Part shown: piece after piece, positions 8,061 through 15,837 of the stretch | Layout: each line of letters opens with the position of its first letter | Numbering within the stretch: position 1 is the stretch's first letter | The notes under the pieces: model-generated | Told to the model about the DNA's origin: nothing | Database searches by the model: none | Seen by the model: the letters and a program-made list of their open reading frames with translations, nothing else | Made by a program: the position numbers and the translations under genes | Assembly: GCA_963725415.1 (NCBI GenBank) | Contig: CAVRZY010000305.1 | Location: forward strand, 1-29,729 | Direction: 5' to 3' | Source of the DNA: CAVRZY01 sp963725415 | GTDB taxonomy: Bacteria > Acidobacteriota > Terriglobia > Bryobacterales > Bryobacteraceae | Length of the DNA: 29,729 nucleotides

Positions 8061-8828
8061 ATGATCGACCTCCACAGCCACATCCTTCCGGGGCTGGACG
8101 ACGGACCGCAGACTCTGGAAGAGTGCGCCGCCATGCTGCGGATGGCAGCCGAGGCTGGAACCACCGATATCGTCGCCACCCCCCACGCCAATCTCCAGTT
8201 CCGTTTTCAGCCCGAACTGATCGAGGAGAAAATTGCCGAGCTGGGCCGCGCCTGTGGTCCCATCCTGCGCATCCACCGGGGCTGCGACTTTCATCTCTCC
8301 TACGACAACATTCAGGACGCTCTGGCCAATCCCACCCGCTACACCATTAATCAGAAGAACTACCTTCTGGTGGAGTTTTCCGACCTGCTCATCGCCAAGA
8401 CTATCGATGAGATTCTCTTCCGGCTGCGAGAGGCCGGAATCACTCCCATCGTTACGCACCCGGAACGGAACTGGCTGCTCCAGCAGCGGGTCGAACAACT
8501 CCACACCTGGGTCCTCAACGGATGCCTGATTCAGGTGACGGCCCAGTCCTTTTGGGGCCGCTTTGGCCCGGAAGCCAGAAGGTTCTGCCGGGAACTGATG
8601 CAGCGCGATCTGGTGCACTTTGTGGCCAGCGATGCGCATGACTGCGAGGACCGCCCGCCCAGGCTTGATACGGCCTATCAGCACATCGCGAAGAAATATG
8701 GTGAGGAGCGTGCTCAACGGCTCCTGGTGAAGAATCCCCGCACCGTCTTGGACGGTGAACCGTGGGAGTGCGAGCCGGCTCCGGAACCCGCTAAGCGGCC
8801 CCGCAAATGGCACCAGTTCTGGGCCTAA
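8061..8828 (+). CDS. PHP-domain phosphoesterase, CpsB/CapC-type protein-tyrosine phosphatase
   Basis: The protein has 255 residues from ATG 8061; a GTG at 8052 is possible. Metal-binding motifs of the PHP fold occur in order: DLHSHILPGLDDGP at the N-terminus, IVATPHAN, RGCDFHL, IVTHPERN and VASDAHD. This is the arrangement of the CpsB/CapC/YwqE family, manganese-dependent phosphatases that dephosphorylate bacterial tyrosine kinases of capsule or exopolysaccharide systems. No polysaccharide genes or BY-kinase are seen nearby, so the partner is unknown. The C-terminal tail is Pro- and Arg-rich (PAPEPAKRPRKWHQF). Confidence 0.85.
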   Translation: MIDLHSHILPGLDDGPQTLEECAAMLRMAAEAGTTDIVATPHANLQFRFQPELIEEKIAELGRACGPILRIHRGCDFHLSYDNIQDALANPTRYTINQKNYLLVEFSDLLIAKTIDEILFRLREAGITPIVTHPERNWLLQQRVEQLHTWVLNGCLIQVTAQSFWGRFGPEARRFCRELMQRDLVHFVASDAHDCEDRPPRLDTAYQHIAKKYGEERAQRLLVKNPRTVLDGEPWECEPAPEPAKRPRKWHQFWA

Positions 8829-8895
8829 CGAGGTCGCAGCCCTCGCTGGGCGGTGCATAAAGTTCTTCTCTCCTCTCGACGATATGACTTGAGGC

Positions 8896-9756
8896 ATGAC
8901 GGAGACGGCCAAGTCGCTCCAGGAATGGGTGGAGAACTTCGAAAATAACCCGGTAGCAGCCGGACGAGCCATGGGCCAGTTGCTGGCCGAAGACCGCAGG
9001 CAATTTCACGTCGCGGCCCTGGAGATGTTGAAGACTGCCCAAAAAACACCCGGCCATGCCTACCTGCTGACGCTGGCAGTCGAAGGCGGCGTGCTGGCCG
9101 AAGCGCTGTCAGATCCCTCGGAATTCACTCTCAAAGAGGCAGTGGCCTTCGTGCAGGCGGCCTCCGACGTCGAACCCTTGCTGGAGGTCAAGCTGGTGCG
9201 TTGGACCCTGTCTCGCGTACGGGATCAGCCTGGCGCAGCTTGCACGCCGGCTGCCCTGAGGATTCTGACCATTCTGGAACGGACCTCCACCGGGAGCCGG
9301 CTGCTGCCGATGCTAGTGCAGCTTCTCCGTGCGCCTGACCCGAGTGTTCGCTCCAAGGCGGCCGTGTTGATCGGGAGAGGCACGAAAAGCCTGACCTGGG
9401 CCATGGCCGAGACCGACCCGCGTGTCCGCGCCAATGCCATCGAGGCGGTCTGGAGCCAGGATTCCAGGCGTGAGCGCGGGTTGCTCTGGGAACTGGCCAA
9501 GGATTCCGACAATCGGGTGGTGGGCAACGCCTTGCTGGCGCTCATCCGATTGGGGGAGGCGGCCGCGACCGTCGCCCTGCTCAAGATGGCAACCCACCCT
9601 TCACCAAGGTTCCGTGCCACCGCGGCCTGGGTGATGGGCCAAACCCAGGACGCCCAGTTTCTGGAGACCCTGGGCCAGATGCAAACGGATAGCGATGCCA
9701 ACGTTCGCCGCAATGCCTCTCTTGCCACTGCCAGCATCAGCGCGGTGAGCGGGTGA
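8896..9756 (+). CDS. HEAT-repeat protein
   Basis: The protein has 286 residues and is all helical. The second half carries recognisable HEAT-type repeats with the Asp-Pro-x-Val-Arg pattern at turns: APDPSVRSKAAVLIG, ETDPRVRANAIEAVW, DSDNRVVGNALLALIRLG, HPSPRFRATAAWVMGQ and DSDANVRRNASLATAS. It lacks a signal peptide or membrane segment, so it is probably a cytoplasmic scaffold. The N-terminal 100 residues are not recognised. A weak ribosome site (ttgagg) precedes the ATG. Confidence 0.8.
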   Translation: MTETAKSLQEWVENFENNPVAAGRAMGQLLAEDRRQFHVAALEMLKTAQKTPGHAYLLTLAVEGGVLAEALSDPSEFTLKEAVAFVQAASDVEPLLEVKLVRWTLSRVRDQPGAACTPAALRILTILERTSTGSRLLPMLVQLLRAPDPSVRSKAAVLIGRGTKSLTWAMAETDPRVRANAIEAVWSQDSRRERGLLWELAKDSDNRVVGNALLALIRLGEAAATVALLKMATHPSPRFRATAAWVMGQTQDAQFLETLGQMQTDSDANVRRNASLATASISAVSG

Positions 9757-9801
9757 AATGTGGAGTCGAGGATTCGAAGCTCAGGCGCCTACGGCTATAG
9801 G

Positions 9802-9948
9802 CTAGCGGAGGGAAGCGATCCAGGTTTTCACGCCCAGCCCGGCCAGAAAAACCCACACGGCGATGCGGAACACGCCGTCCAAGGTCAGAGCCGCTAGCAG
9901 GGCCAGGAAGCCGAAAGCAAACATTGCCGTGACCAACCGCGGATTCAT
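9802..9948 (-). CDS. Small two-helix membrane protein, 48 residues
   Basis: Read leftward from ATG 9948-9946, the protein begins MNPRLVTAMFAFGFLALLAA and continues TLDGVFRIAVWVFLAGLGVK, ending TWIASLR then TAG. Two hydrophobic helices (about residues 6-22 and 27-40) are separated by a short polar turn. A perfect ggagg lies 5 nt before the ATG. The strong ribosome site, clean start and stop, and membrane-like composition support a real gene despite its size. It is convergent with the HEAT-repeat gene. I do not recognise a family. Confidence 0.65.
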   Translation of the reverse strand: MNPRLVTAMFAFGFLALLAALTLDGVFRIAVWVFLAGLGVKTWIASLR

Positions 9949-9986
9949 GAAACCTCCTTGGAGTTTTGGTTGCGGCTACGCCGCGA

Positions 9987-10111
9987 TATGAAAGAATGCC
10001 GGCGCTGGCCACTTGCTCACGCGCCTGGCTCGGTAAACCGCTCGAAGTCAACGACGCGTTCCCGGGCCACAACGTGAGGGAGTGGTGACCGGCATTTTTT
10101 CACACCTTCTG
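9987..10111. repeat. Inverted-repeat element, second member of the tgaaaaaatgcc family
   Basis: The left arm tatgaaagaatgccggc and the right arm ccggcattttttcaca are inverted copies with few differences. The right side (ggcattttttcacaccttctga, 10090-10111) matches the arms of the element at 21890-22036. It lies upstream of the 48-residue membrane protein and downstream of the secreted protein gene, and has no coding content. Confidence 0.65.
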
Positions 10112-10128
10112 ATGGCTGGTGGCTTCTC

Positions 10129-10620
10129 TCAGTACACCTCGAAGCAAAACACCTCGTTCGATCCGCTCGGCGTCAGCGAGTATTGTCCGTTCTCCAATCC
10201 CAGGTTCTCGCTCACCTCGATGCGATACAGCCTCTCCGCCAGGCGTGTGACCACCAGCCGGAACGGGCGCGGCCCGCCCCTTCTCTTCTTGTCCTGAAAA
10301 ACCACCTCGCGGTTCCCGCCCTTTACTTCCAGCCGGTACAACTCCAGGCTCTCCGGGCCAATCTTCTCCGATCGCAACAGGAACACCGGTTCCGCCAAAG
10401 GCGTGCGCGCCGGAGAACTGGCCCCCGGCAATCGGTACAGCGTCTCGTCCCGCCGCTTCTCCTCCTTGGCCTGGCTAACCTCCGTCTCCACCAGGTTGTC
10501 GGCATGCAGCAAGTAAGGCACATCCGCCTTCTCAGGCACCGGGCCCGAGTACTTCTGCGCCCACCCACTCCACACCCATAGCAGCAAGCAAACGACAACT
10601 GTCCACGTCGGTCTCATCAA
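10129..10620 (-). CDS. Secreted protein of unknown function
   Basis: The protein has 163 residues. It has a classical Sec signal peptide (MMRPTWTVVVCLLLWVWSGWAQ), likely cleaved after WAQ or nearby. The mature part is beta-rich and charged: YSGPVPEKADVPYLLHADNL, ETLYRLPGASSP, PVFLLRSEKIGPESLELYRL and RLYRIEVSENLGLENGQYSL. Two adjacent ATGs (10620, 10617) are possible starts. No enzyme motif is seen. It is divergent from xdhC, across the 8-bp-periodic tract. Confidence 0.75.
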   Translation of the reverse strand: MMRPTWTVVVCLLLWVWSGWAQKYSGPVPEKADVPYLLHADNLVETEVSQAKEEKRRDETLYRLPGASSPARTPLAEPVFLLRSEKIGPESLELYRLEVKGGNREVVFQDKKRRGGPRPFRLVVTRLAERLYRIEVSENLGLENGQYSLTPSGSNEVFCFEVY

Positions 10621-10723
10621 GCCCTCGCCCCCATTTTACTGCCTTCTCACCCCATCCAGATCGAAGACCAACGCCAATCGCCCCGCCCGCTGGCGCACTC
10701 ATCCATTCTGCCATCCCAATCCC

Positions 10724-10787
10724 TCAATGACTCAATGATTCAATGACTCAATTCTTCAATGACTCAATTCTTCAATGAATCAATTCT
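10724..10787. repeat. Tandem tcaatnnn repeats, 8-bp period (four 16-bp units)
   Basis: Eight consecutive octamers begin tcaat: tcaatgac, tcaatgat, tcaatgac, tcaattct, tcaatgac, tcaattct, tcaatgaa and tcaattct. They group as 16-bp units, and the units at 10741-10756 and 10757-10772 are identical. The tract is AT-rich in a GC-rich setting and sits in the divergent gap just upstream of the xdhC TATAAT box. It could be a binding array or a slippage-prone tract. Confidence 0.9.
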
Positions 10788-10802
10788 GCATTCTCTCAAT
10801 GC

Positions 10803-10808
10803 TATAAT
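10803..10808 (+). promoter_or_regulatory. Candidate -10 box (TATAAT) of xdhC
   Basis: An exact TATAAT ends 10 nt before the preferred xdhC ATG at 10819. No Shine-Dalgarno lies between them. If the box is used, transcription would begin within a few bases of the ATG, giving a nearly leaderless mRNA. The -35 region falls inside the tcaat repeat tract and has no good match. Confidence 0.5.
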
Positions 10809-10818
10809 TCCCTTCGGA

Positions 10819-11655
10819 ATGGACGTTTACGAGGAACTGGTTGACCTGCGCCGGCGAGGCCAGAAGTGCGCCTTAGCCACCATCGTCCAGGCCCGCGGGT
10901 CTATTCCCAGCTATGAAAGCGCCAAGCTCCTGGTCCGTGAGGACGGCTCCATGCTCGGCACGGTGGGTGGGGGCTGCCTGGAAGCGGAGGTCTTCAATGC
11001 CGCCCGCGAGGCCATTCGCACCGAGCAGCCGCGCCATCTCAGTTTCAACCTCGGCCAGGACGCCGCCTACGACAACGGTCTGATCTGCGGCGGTCAACTG
11101 GAGATCTTTGTGGAACCCATTATCCCCCAGCCTCGCGTTTATGTCTTCGGCGCCGGCCACATCTCCAAGAGCCTCTCCAAAGTCTGCGCTCTGGCCGGTT
11201 TTGCCACCGTCGTCGTTGACGACCGCGAGAGCTTCGCCAACCGCGAGCGCTTCCCCGAAGCCGACGAAATTTTCGCCGAGGAATACGAGGAACTCTTCGG
11301 CAAGCTGGCCATCACCGAATCCAGCTACTTGATCATCGTCACCCGCGGCCACCGCGACGATCTGCGCGTCCTCCGCTGGGCTATCACTACCCCAGCCCGC
11401 TACATCGCCATGATCGGCAGCAAGCGCAAGGTCATGCGCCTCTTCCAGGAACTCGAAGCGGAAGGTGTCTCGCGCCAGGCCTTCCAGCGCGTTCACGCCC
11501 CCATGGGCCTGGATATCGGCGCCCTCACGCCCGAGGAAATTGCCGTCTCCGTCGCCGCCCAAATGATCGCCGTCCGCCGCAACGCCACCTCCGCCTGGCG
11601 CGAAATCTCCAAGTCCGTCTTCTCCGCCGAGCCCTCCAAGGCCGCCTCTCCGTGA
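10819..11655 (+). CDS. xdhC: XdhC/CoxI-family molybdoenzyme maturation protein
   Basis: The protein has 278 residues from ATG 10819. An in-frame ATG at 10759 would add a tail coded entirely by the tcaat repeats and is rejected. The N-terminal XdhC/CoxI domain has CALATIVQARGSIP and the signature GTVGGGCLEAEV. The C-terminal Rossmann domain has VYVFGAGHISKSL, VVVDDRESFANRERFP, YLIIVTRGHRDD, YIAMIGSKRKV and APMGLDIGALTPEEIAVSVA. XdhC binds molybdenum cofactor and assists its sulfuration and insertion into xanthine-dehydrogenase-type enzymes. The stop overlaps the mocA start. Confidence 0.93.
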   Translation: MDVYEELVDLRRRGQKCALATIVQARGSIPSYESAKLLVREDGSMLGTVGGGCLEAEVFNAAREAIRTEQPRHLSFNLGQDAAYDNGLICGGQLEIFVEPIIPQPRVYVFGAGHISKSLSKVCALAGFATVVVDDRESFANRERFPEADEIFAEEYEELFGKLAITESSYLIIVTRGHRDDLRVLRWAITTPARYIAMIGSKRKVMRLFQELEAEGVSRQAFQRVHAPMGLDIGALTPEEIAVSVAAQMIAVRRNATSAWREISKSVFSAEPSKAASP

Positions 11656-12251
11656 GCCTTGCCGCACTCATCCTCGCCGCCGGAACCTCCTCCCGCATGG
11701 GTACGCCCAAGGCCCTGCTGGAGTTTCAAGGCGAGACTTTCCTCGACCGCCTTATCGGTCTTTTCGCGCCACACTGCTCGCCCGTGCTCGTGGTCCTGGG
11801 CCACCAGCCGGACCGCATCCGCGCCGCGCTCCGCCGCGTCGCGCAGGTCCGCTTCATCCACAACCCCGATTACCCCCAGGGCCAGCTCACCTCGCTCCAG
11901 TGCGGCCTTCGCGCGCTCCCCCTTGAGGCGGATGGCGTCCTCTTCACGCCCGTGGATTACCCCGCCCTCCAGCCTTCCACCATCCAGCGTCTGGTCCAAC
12001 ACGCCCAGATCAACCCGGTCCCCTTGCTCGTCATCCCTCGCCACCTTGGCCGCCGTGGCCACCCCGTCTGCTGCTCCCGCCAGCTCATCCCGGAACTCCT
12101 GGCCTTGCCCCCCGATTCCCAGGCCAGGGTCGTCATTCATCGCCACCTCGACGACACCTGCTATGTTGATGTGGAGGACCCCGGCATCCTCGAAGATGTG
12201 GATGACCCGGAATCCTACCGGAGGCTGATCCAACCCACTCCGCCACAATGA
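11652..12251 (+). CDS. mocA: Molybdenum cofactor cytidylyltransferase-like (MocA/MobA-like NTP transferase)
   Basis: The protein has 199 residues. The nucleotidyltransferase signature LILAAGTSSRMGTPKALL is at the N-terminus, with the second metal-site region VLFTPVDYPALQPSTI and the substrate loop RRGHPVCCS. MocA transfers CMP to Mo-molybdopterin to make the cytosine dinucleotide cofactor used by XdhABC and CO-dehydrogenase-type enzymes. The GTG start overlaps the xdhC TGA (GTGA), indicating translational coupling and the same pathway. GTP/CTP specificity cannot be read with certainty from sequence; the xdhC partner favours CTP. Confidence 0.9.
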   Translation: MSLAALILAAGTSSRMGTPKALLEFQGETFLDRLIGLFAPHCSPVLVVLGHQPDRIRAALRRVAQVRFIHNPDYPQGQLTSLQCGLRALPLEADGVLFTPVDYPALQPSTIQRLVQHAQINPVPLLVIPRHLGRRGHPVCCSRQLIPELLALPPDSQARVVIHRHLDDTCYVDVEDPGILEDVDDPESYRRLIQPTPPQ

Positions 12252-14622
12252 AGCTGCGCAAGAAGGCCATCTGGCGCTCGCTGTTCGCCCTGGTGTTCCT
12301 GCTGCTGGCGGCCGGCCTGGTGGCGCCCTTTCTCAGCGCCAACCGCTACGGGCCGCGCATCCGCTCCAGCCTCGAACACGCTCTCGGCCGCAAAGTCGAG
12401 ATCGGCGAAGTGCGGCTCAACCTTTTCAAAGGCCCCGGCTTCTCCGTCTCCAACGTCATCATCTACGAGGATCCGCAAATCAGCCTCGAACCCTTCGCCT
12501 ACCTCGGCGCCCTGGAAGCCAGGGTCAGCTTTGGCAGCCTCTTCAGCGGCCGGCTGGAGTTCTCCAGCTTCCGCCTCGACGAGCCCAGCATCAATCTCGT
12601 CAAACCTCGCTCCGGCCCCTGGAATTTCGAACCCCTGCTCAGCCGCACGGTGGGAGCGGCGACTCCCCAGGGCCCAGCCTTCCCCTTGCTTCAGGTCCGC
12701 GGCGGCCGCATCAATTTCAAGTTCGGTGATCTCAAGTCGGTCTTCTATCTCATCGATTCGGACATCGACGTTCAGCCCCCCTCCGCCCAGACCGGCGAAT
12801 GGCGCATCCGCTTCTCCGGCGAACCCGCACGCACGGACCGCGCCGCCTTCGGACTCGGCAGGTTCACCAGCCGTGGCCGCTGGCGTCCCGACGCGCGCAG
12901 CGGCGGTCGCCTGGAACTTTTCCTCGATCTGGAACAAAGCCCGGTCGCCGATCTCATCACCCTCCTGCACGGCCACGACATCGGAGTTCATGGCCGCATC
13001 ACCACGCACGCTCGGTTGGCCGGTCCCGTCTCCGCCATCCAGATCACCGGGCGCCTCGAGATCGGCGACATCCATCGCTGGGATTTGCTGCCCCCCCACG
13101 GGCAAGGCTGGCCCCTCGACTATCGCGGACAATTGGACCTGACCTCGCAGCGCCTGGAACTGGAGACGGTGCCCACCGCCAACACTCCCCTGCCTTTTTC
13201 CGTTCACTTCCGGGCTTCGGATTACCTCTCCCAACCCCGCTGGGGCTCCCTTGTCATGCTGAACCGCTTCCCGCTCGCCCCGCTCCCCGAGGTGGCCCGT
13301 CACATGGGTGTCTCCCTGCCCGACGGCTTCGCCCTCGCCGGCGACCTCTCCGGAGTGCTCGGCTATTCTCCCGAGGACGGAATGCAGGGAAAGCTTGGCT
13401 GCCAGGAGATGCTTGTCAAGACACCCCATTCCTCCCTCCGCCTCCAGCGCGCGGAATTCCTGCTCGATCGCGCGCGCGTCCGCCTCTTGCCCACCACCCT
13501 GCTCACCTCCGGCGACCAACAGGCCACCTTGGAAGGGGAGTACTCCGGCGAAACACAGGTGCTGGATGGCGCGCTCGATACCGATTCGATGCGCATTGAC
13601 GAGCTCCGTTCCGCCTCCGCCGCCCTGCTGGGACCGGTCCCGCTGTTGGACAACTGCCATGAAGGCATCTGGAGGGGACGGCTGCGCTATCGTCGCAAGG
13701 CTGCCCCGCCCCCCGACTGGACCGGCGCCTTTCAAATCCAGCAGGCACAGGTTTCCATCCCCGGAATGGCTGCGCCCCTCAGATGAGCTCCGCCAGGGTC
13801 GTGCTCCGCGACGGCGGCGCCCTCATGACTCAGATCCGCGCCCGCCTGCGTCAGCTCGACCTCGAGGGCGAGTACCGCTACCGCCCTAACACCGCCAGGC
13901 CGCACCAATTCCGTCTCTCCATTCCTAAGCTGGACGCCCTCGAGCTGGAGCGCCTCCTGTTGCCCAGCCTCCAGCGCAGCGAGGGCTTCCTGGCCCGCAC
14001 CCTTGGCCTGGGCCGCGCCCAAGTCCCGCCCTGGCTGGAAGAGCGGCGCGCCGAAGGCGCCGTCGAAATCGGCTCTTTTTCACTCGGCGATCTGGGTCTC
14101 GACCAGCTTCGGGCCCATCTCCGCTGGGACGGACCCAACGTGGAAATCACGGATCTGGAAGCCCGCCTTGCAGAGGGCGCCCTCAAGGGTCGCCTCTCCG
14201 TCGATTTGGGGCGCGCTTCGCCCGTTTACCATATGACCGCGAACTGCCAGTCCCTACGTTGGAAGGGAGGCCTGTGGGATGGCGAGGGCCTGATTCAAAC
14301 CTCCGGTACAGGGGCCGACTTCTCCCGCAACCTCCGCTCCCAAGGCGCCTTCGCGGCCCGCTCGGTCGCCTTCGACGCCGACACCGAATGTCGATCCCTC
14401 TCCGCCTCCTACCAGCTCACCGTCGCGCGCGGCGCTGTGCGCCTCGAGCTCTCCGCACTTCAGGCCGCCATCGGCCCCGACCTCTTCCAGGGCCAAGCGG
14501 CCACCCGCGATGATGGCCGCCTGGCCATCGAACTCTCCGACGGCCGAAGACAACTCCGCGCCACCGCCACCCTCTCCCCCTTCCAACTCCTCATCCACCC
14601 CCCGGAACCCCCCAGCCCATAG
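12248..14622 (+). CDS. AsmA-like envelope protein, split by one frame break
   Basis: Two frames join at 13783-13786, where ATGA is both the stop of the first (512 residues) and a possible start of the second (279 residues). Together they give about 791 residues. The N-terminus has a membrane anchor (SLFALVFLLLAAGLVAPFL) followed by the AsmA start pattern: RYGPRIRSSLEHALGRKVEI, LNLFKGPGFSVSNVII and SGRLEFSSFRLDEPSINLV. Long beta-rich repeats follow, ending in a Pro-rich tail. AsmA-like proteins bridge the periplasm and are tied to lipid transport and outer-membrane balance. The first frame ends inside a continuous beta region (VSIPGMAAP) that resumes as SSARVVLRDGGALM, so a lost base is likelier than two genes. 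The start overlaps the mocA stop. Confidence 0.8.
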
Positions 14623-14691
14623 CCTTCCCATTCTGACTTTTGCCTTTCGCCTTTTCCCTTCACCCAGCCGCCCTCATCCAACTCCCTTGGC

Positions 14692-14707
14692 TAGCCGCTT
14701 GCGGCTA
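14692..14707. terminator. Hairpin after the xdhC-mocA-asmA unit
   Basis: A perfect 7-bp stem (tagccgc / gcggcta) with a 2-nt loop lies 70 bp past the AsmA-like stop. No U-run follows. It abuts the left end of the long inverted-repeat element and may belong to it rather than act as a terminator. Confidence 0.3.
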
Positions 14708-14708
14708 A

Positions 14709-15390
14709 CAGCCCGTGGATAAAGTCCGGCAGACCGGTCGGCGGAGAGAATTTCGGGGACAGGCAACGAAACCCCCTCGGCTAAGTGCCCTAGTTTGTAT
14801 GGCCGCCTCGACACGGAGTTTCGTCGCCTCTCTCGAAAATCTCGCCATCCTCATCTGCGGCAACCCGCGTAATTCGGGGACTGGCGCGAATTTCGCCGCC
14901 TGTGCGAAATTCGTGGCCTGTACCCGAATTACCCTCCCCGCACCAGCCCGCGCAATTCGGCGACCGGCGCGAATTTCGCCGCCTTTGCGAAATTCGTGGC
15001 CTGTACCCGAATTACCCTCCCCGCACCAGCCCGCGCAATTCGGCGACCGGCGCGAATTTCGCCGCCTTTGCGAAATTCGTGGCCTGTACCCGAATTACCC
15101 TCCCCGCACCAGCCCGCGCAATTCGGGGACTGGCGCGAATTTCGCCGCCTGTGCGAAATTCGTGGCCTGTACCCGAATTACCCTCCCCGCACCAGCCCGC
15201 GCAATTCGGGGACTGGCGCCAATTTCGCCGCCTGTGCGAAATTCGTGGCCTGTACCCGAATTACCCCCCGCACTGACCCGCGTAATTCGGCGACCGGCGC
15301 GAATCTCGCCATTTTCATCTGGGCGGGTGAGCTCTACCTCATGGAGGACTGTCCCCGAAATTCGCGCATTGTGACTTTATCCACGGGCTG
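14709..15390. mobile_element. Inverted-repeat element (MITE-like), long form carrying a tandem array
   Basis: Perfect 18-bp terminal inverted repeats (cagcccgtggataaagtc at 14709-14726 and its complement at 15373-15390) bound 682 bp. The left 140 bp is close to the reverse complement of the short element at 6926-7099, including gcagaccggtcggcgga, aatttcggggacaggcaacg and ctaagtgccctagtttg. The right 42 bp, from ctgtccccgaaattcgcgca at 15349, matches the remaining end. Between them is a roughly 500-bp insert made mostly of 83-bp repeats. There is no transposase, so any movement would need one in trans. Confidence 0.85.
14871..15300. repeat. 83-bp near-palindromic tandem repeat array, about five units
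   Basis: The motif aattcgg begins at 14871, 14954, 15037, 15120, 15203 and 15284, giving four exact 83-bp periods and one of 81. Each unit runs aattcgggg or aattcggcg, a ggcgcgaatttcgccgcc core, cgaaattcgtggcctgtacc, then cgaattaccctccccgcacc. The first 60 bases of each unit nearly equal their own reverse complement, so every unit can extrude as a hairpin. Substitutions (gggactgg versus gcgaccgg) split the units into two subtypes. There are no unique spacers. A solo copy lies at 313-392. Confidence 0.92.
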
Positions 15391-15424
15391 CTACCCCCCA
15401 TCCTGTTCACTTGACAATCCGGAT

Positions 15425-15745
15425 CTAGCCGGCAGTGTTGATCCGTCGGGTCCGCCCCCGTTCCCTCGGGCGCAGGGGGTAGTTGCTCAGCTTGCGTTTG
15501 ACCCCGCGCGGATTCGAGCAGCCCCGACTTGAGGACGCGCGCTCGTGAAGGATTTCCCTCCGGGTGGCTTCATGCAAGGCCTCCCCGGGCCGAAGGGGGG
15601 AATAACGGCAAAGTGCGGCACACGCCCGCGGATGACTCGAACGGCATGCAAGAAGGAGAGGCGATCCGGGTCCGCGTCGGCCGGGAGCGCTGCCTCGTGC
15701 ATCAGGCCGCGAATGGCGGAGTGGGCCAATGGAATAGAAATGTTC
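15425..15745 (-). pseudogene. C-terminal remnant of an IS4-like transposase
   Basis: The leftward frame reads IPLAHSAIRGLMHEAAL, then DPDRLSFLHAVRVIRGRVPH, a pattern I associate with the end of IS4-type (DDE_Tnp_1) transposases. After a frame change near 15510-15560, another frame gives CSNPRGVKRKLSNYPLRPR and a TAG stop at 15427-15425, which is the usual C-terminal tail. Catalytic DDE residues are absent. No inverted repeats of the original IS were identified. It is a fossil next to the long inverted-repeat element. Confidence 0.6.
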
Positions 15746-15837
15746 TTAAGTGAACAGTGTTGAGGCTAGCTCCGACCTTTCATCCTGCCAAGTCGTGACC
15801 GCACTGTTGCCCCTGTAGCGCAACCGCTCCAGGCTGT

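Noticed and set aside
9737..10072. 111-codon minus-strand frame
   Set aside because: It lies in another frame across the 48-residue membrane protein and part of an inverted-repeat element. Composition is not protein-like and it overlaps the HEAT-repeat gene end.
10759..10818. Upstream in-frame ATG extending XdhC by 20 residues
   Set aside because: The extension is coded by the tcaat repeat tract, and conserved XdhC sequence begins after the ATG at 10819.
12215..13735. 506-codon minus-strand frame opposite the AsmA-like gene
   Set aside because: It has a Gly/Glu/Ala-rich shadow composition, and the sense frame carries the AsmA pattern and couples with mocA.
14871..15300. Possible CRISPR array
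   Set aside because: Repeat units are contiguous and 83 bp long with no unique spacers, and no cas genes are present.
14715..15532. Three overlapping plus-strand frames repeating similar peptides (RNSWPVPELPSP)
   Set aside because: They are translations of the 83-bp array. Because 83 is not a multiple of three, the same peptide cycles through all frames. There is no ribosome site or family resemblance.
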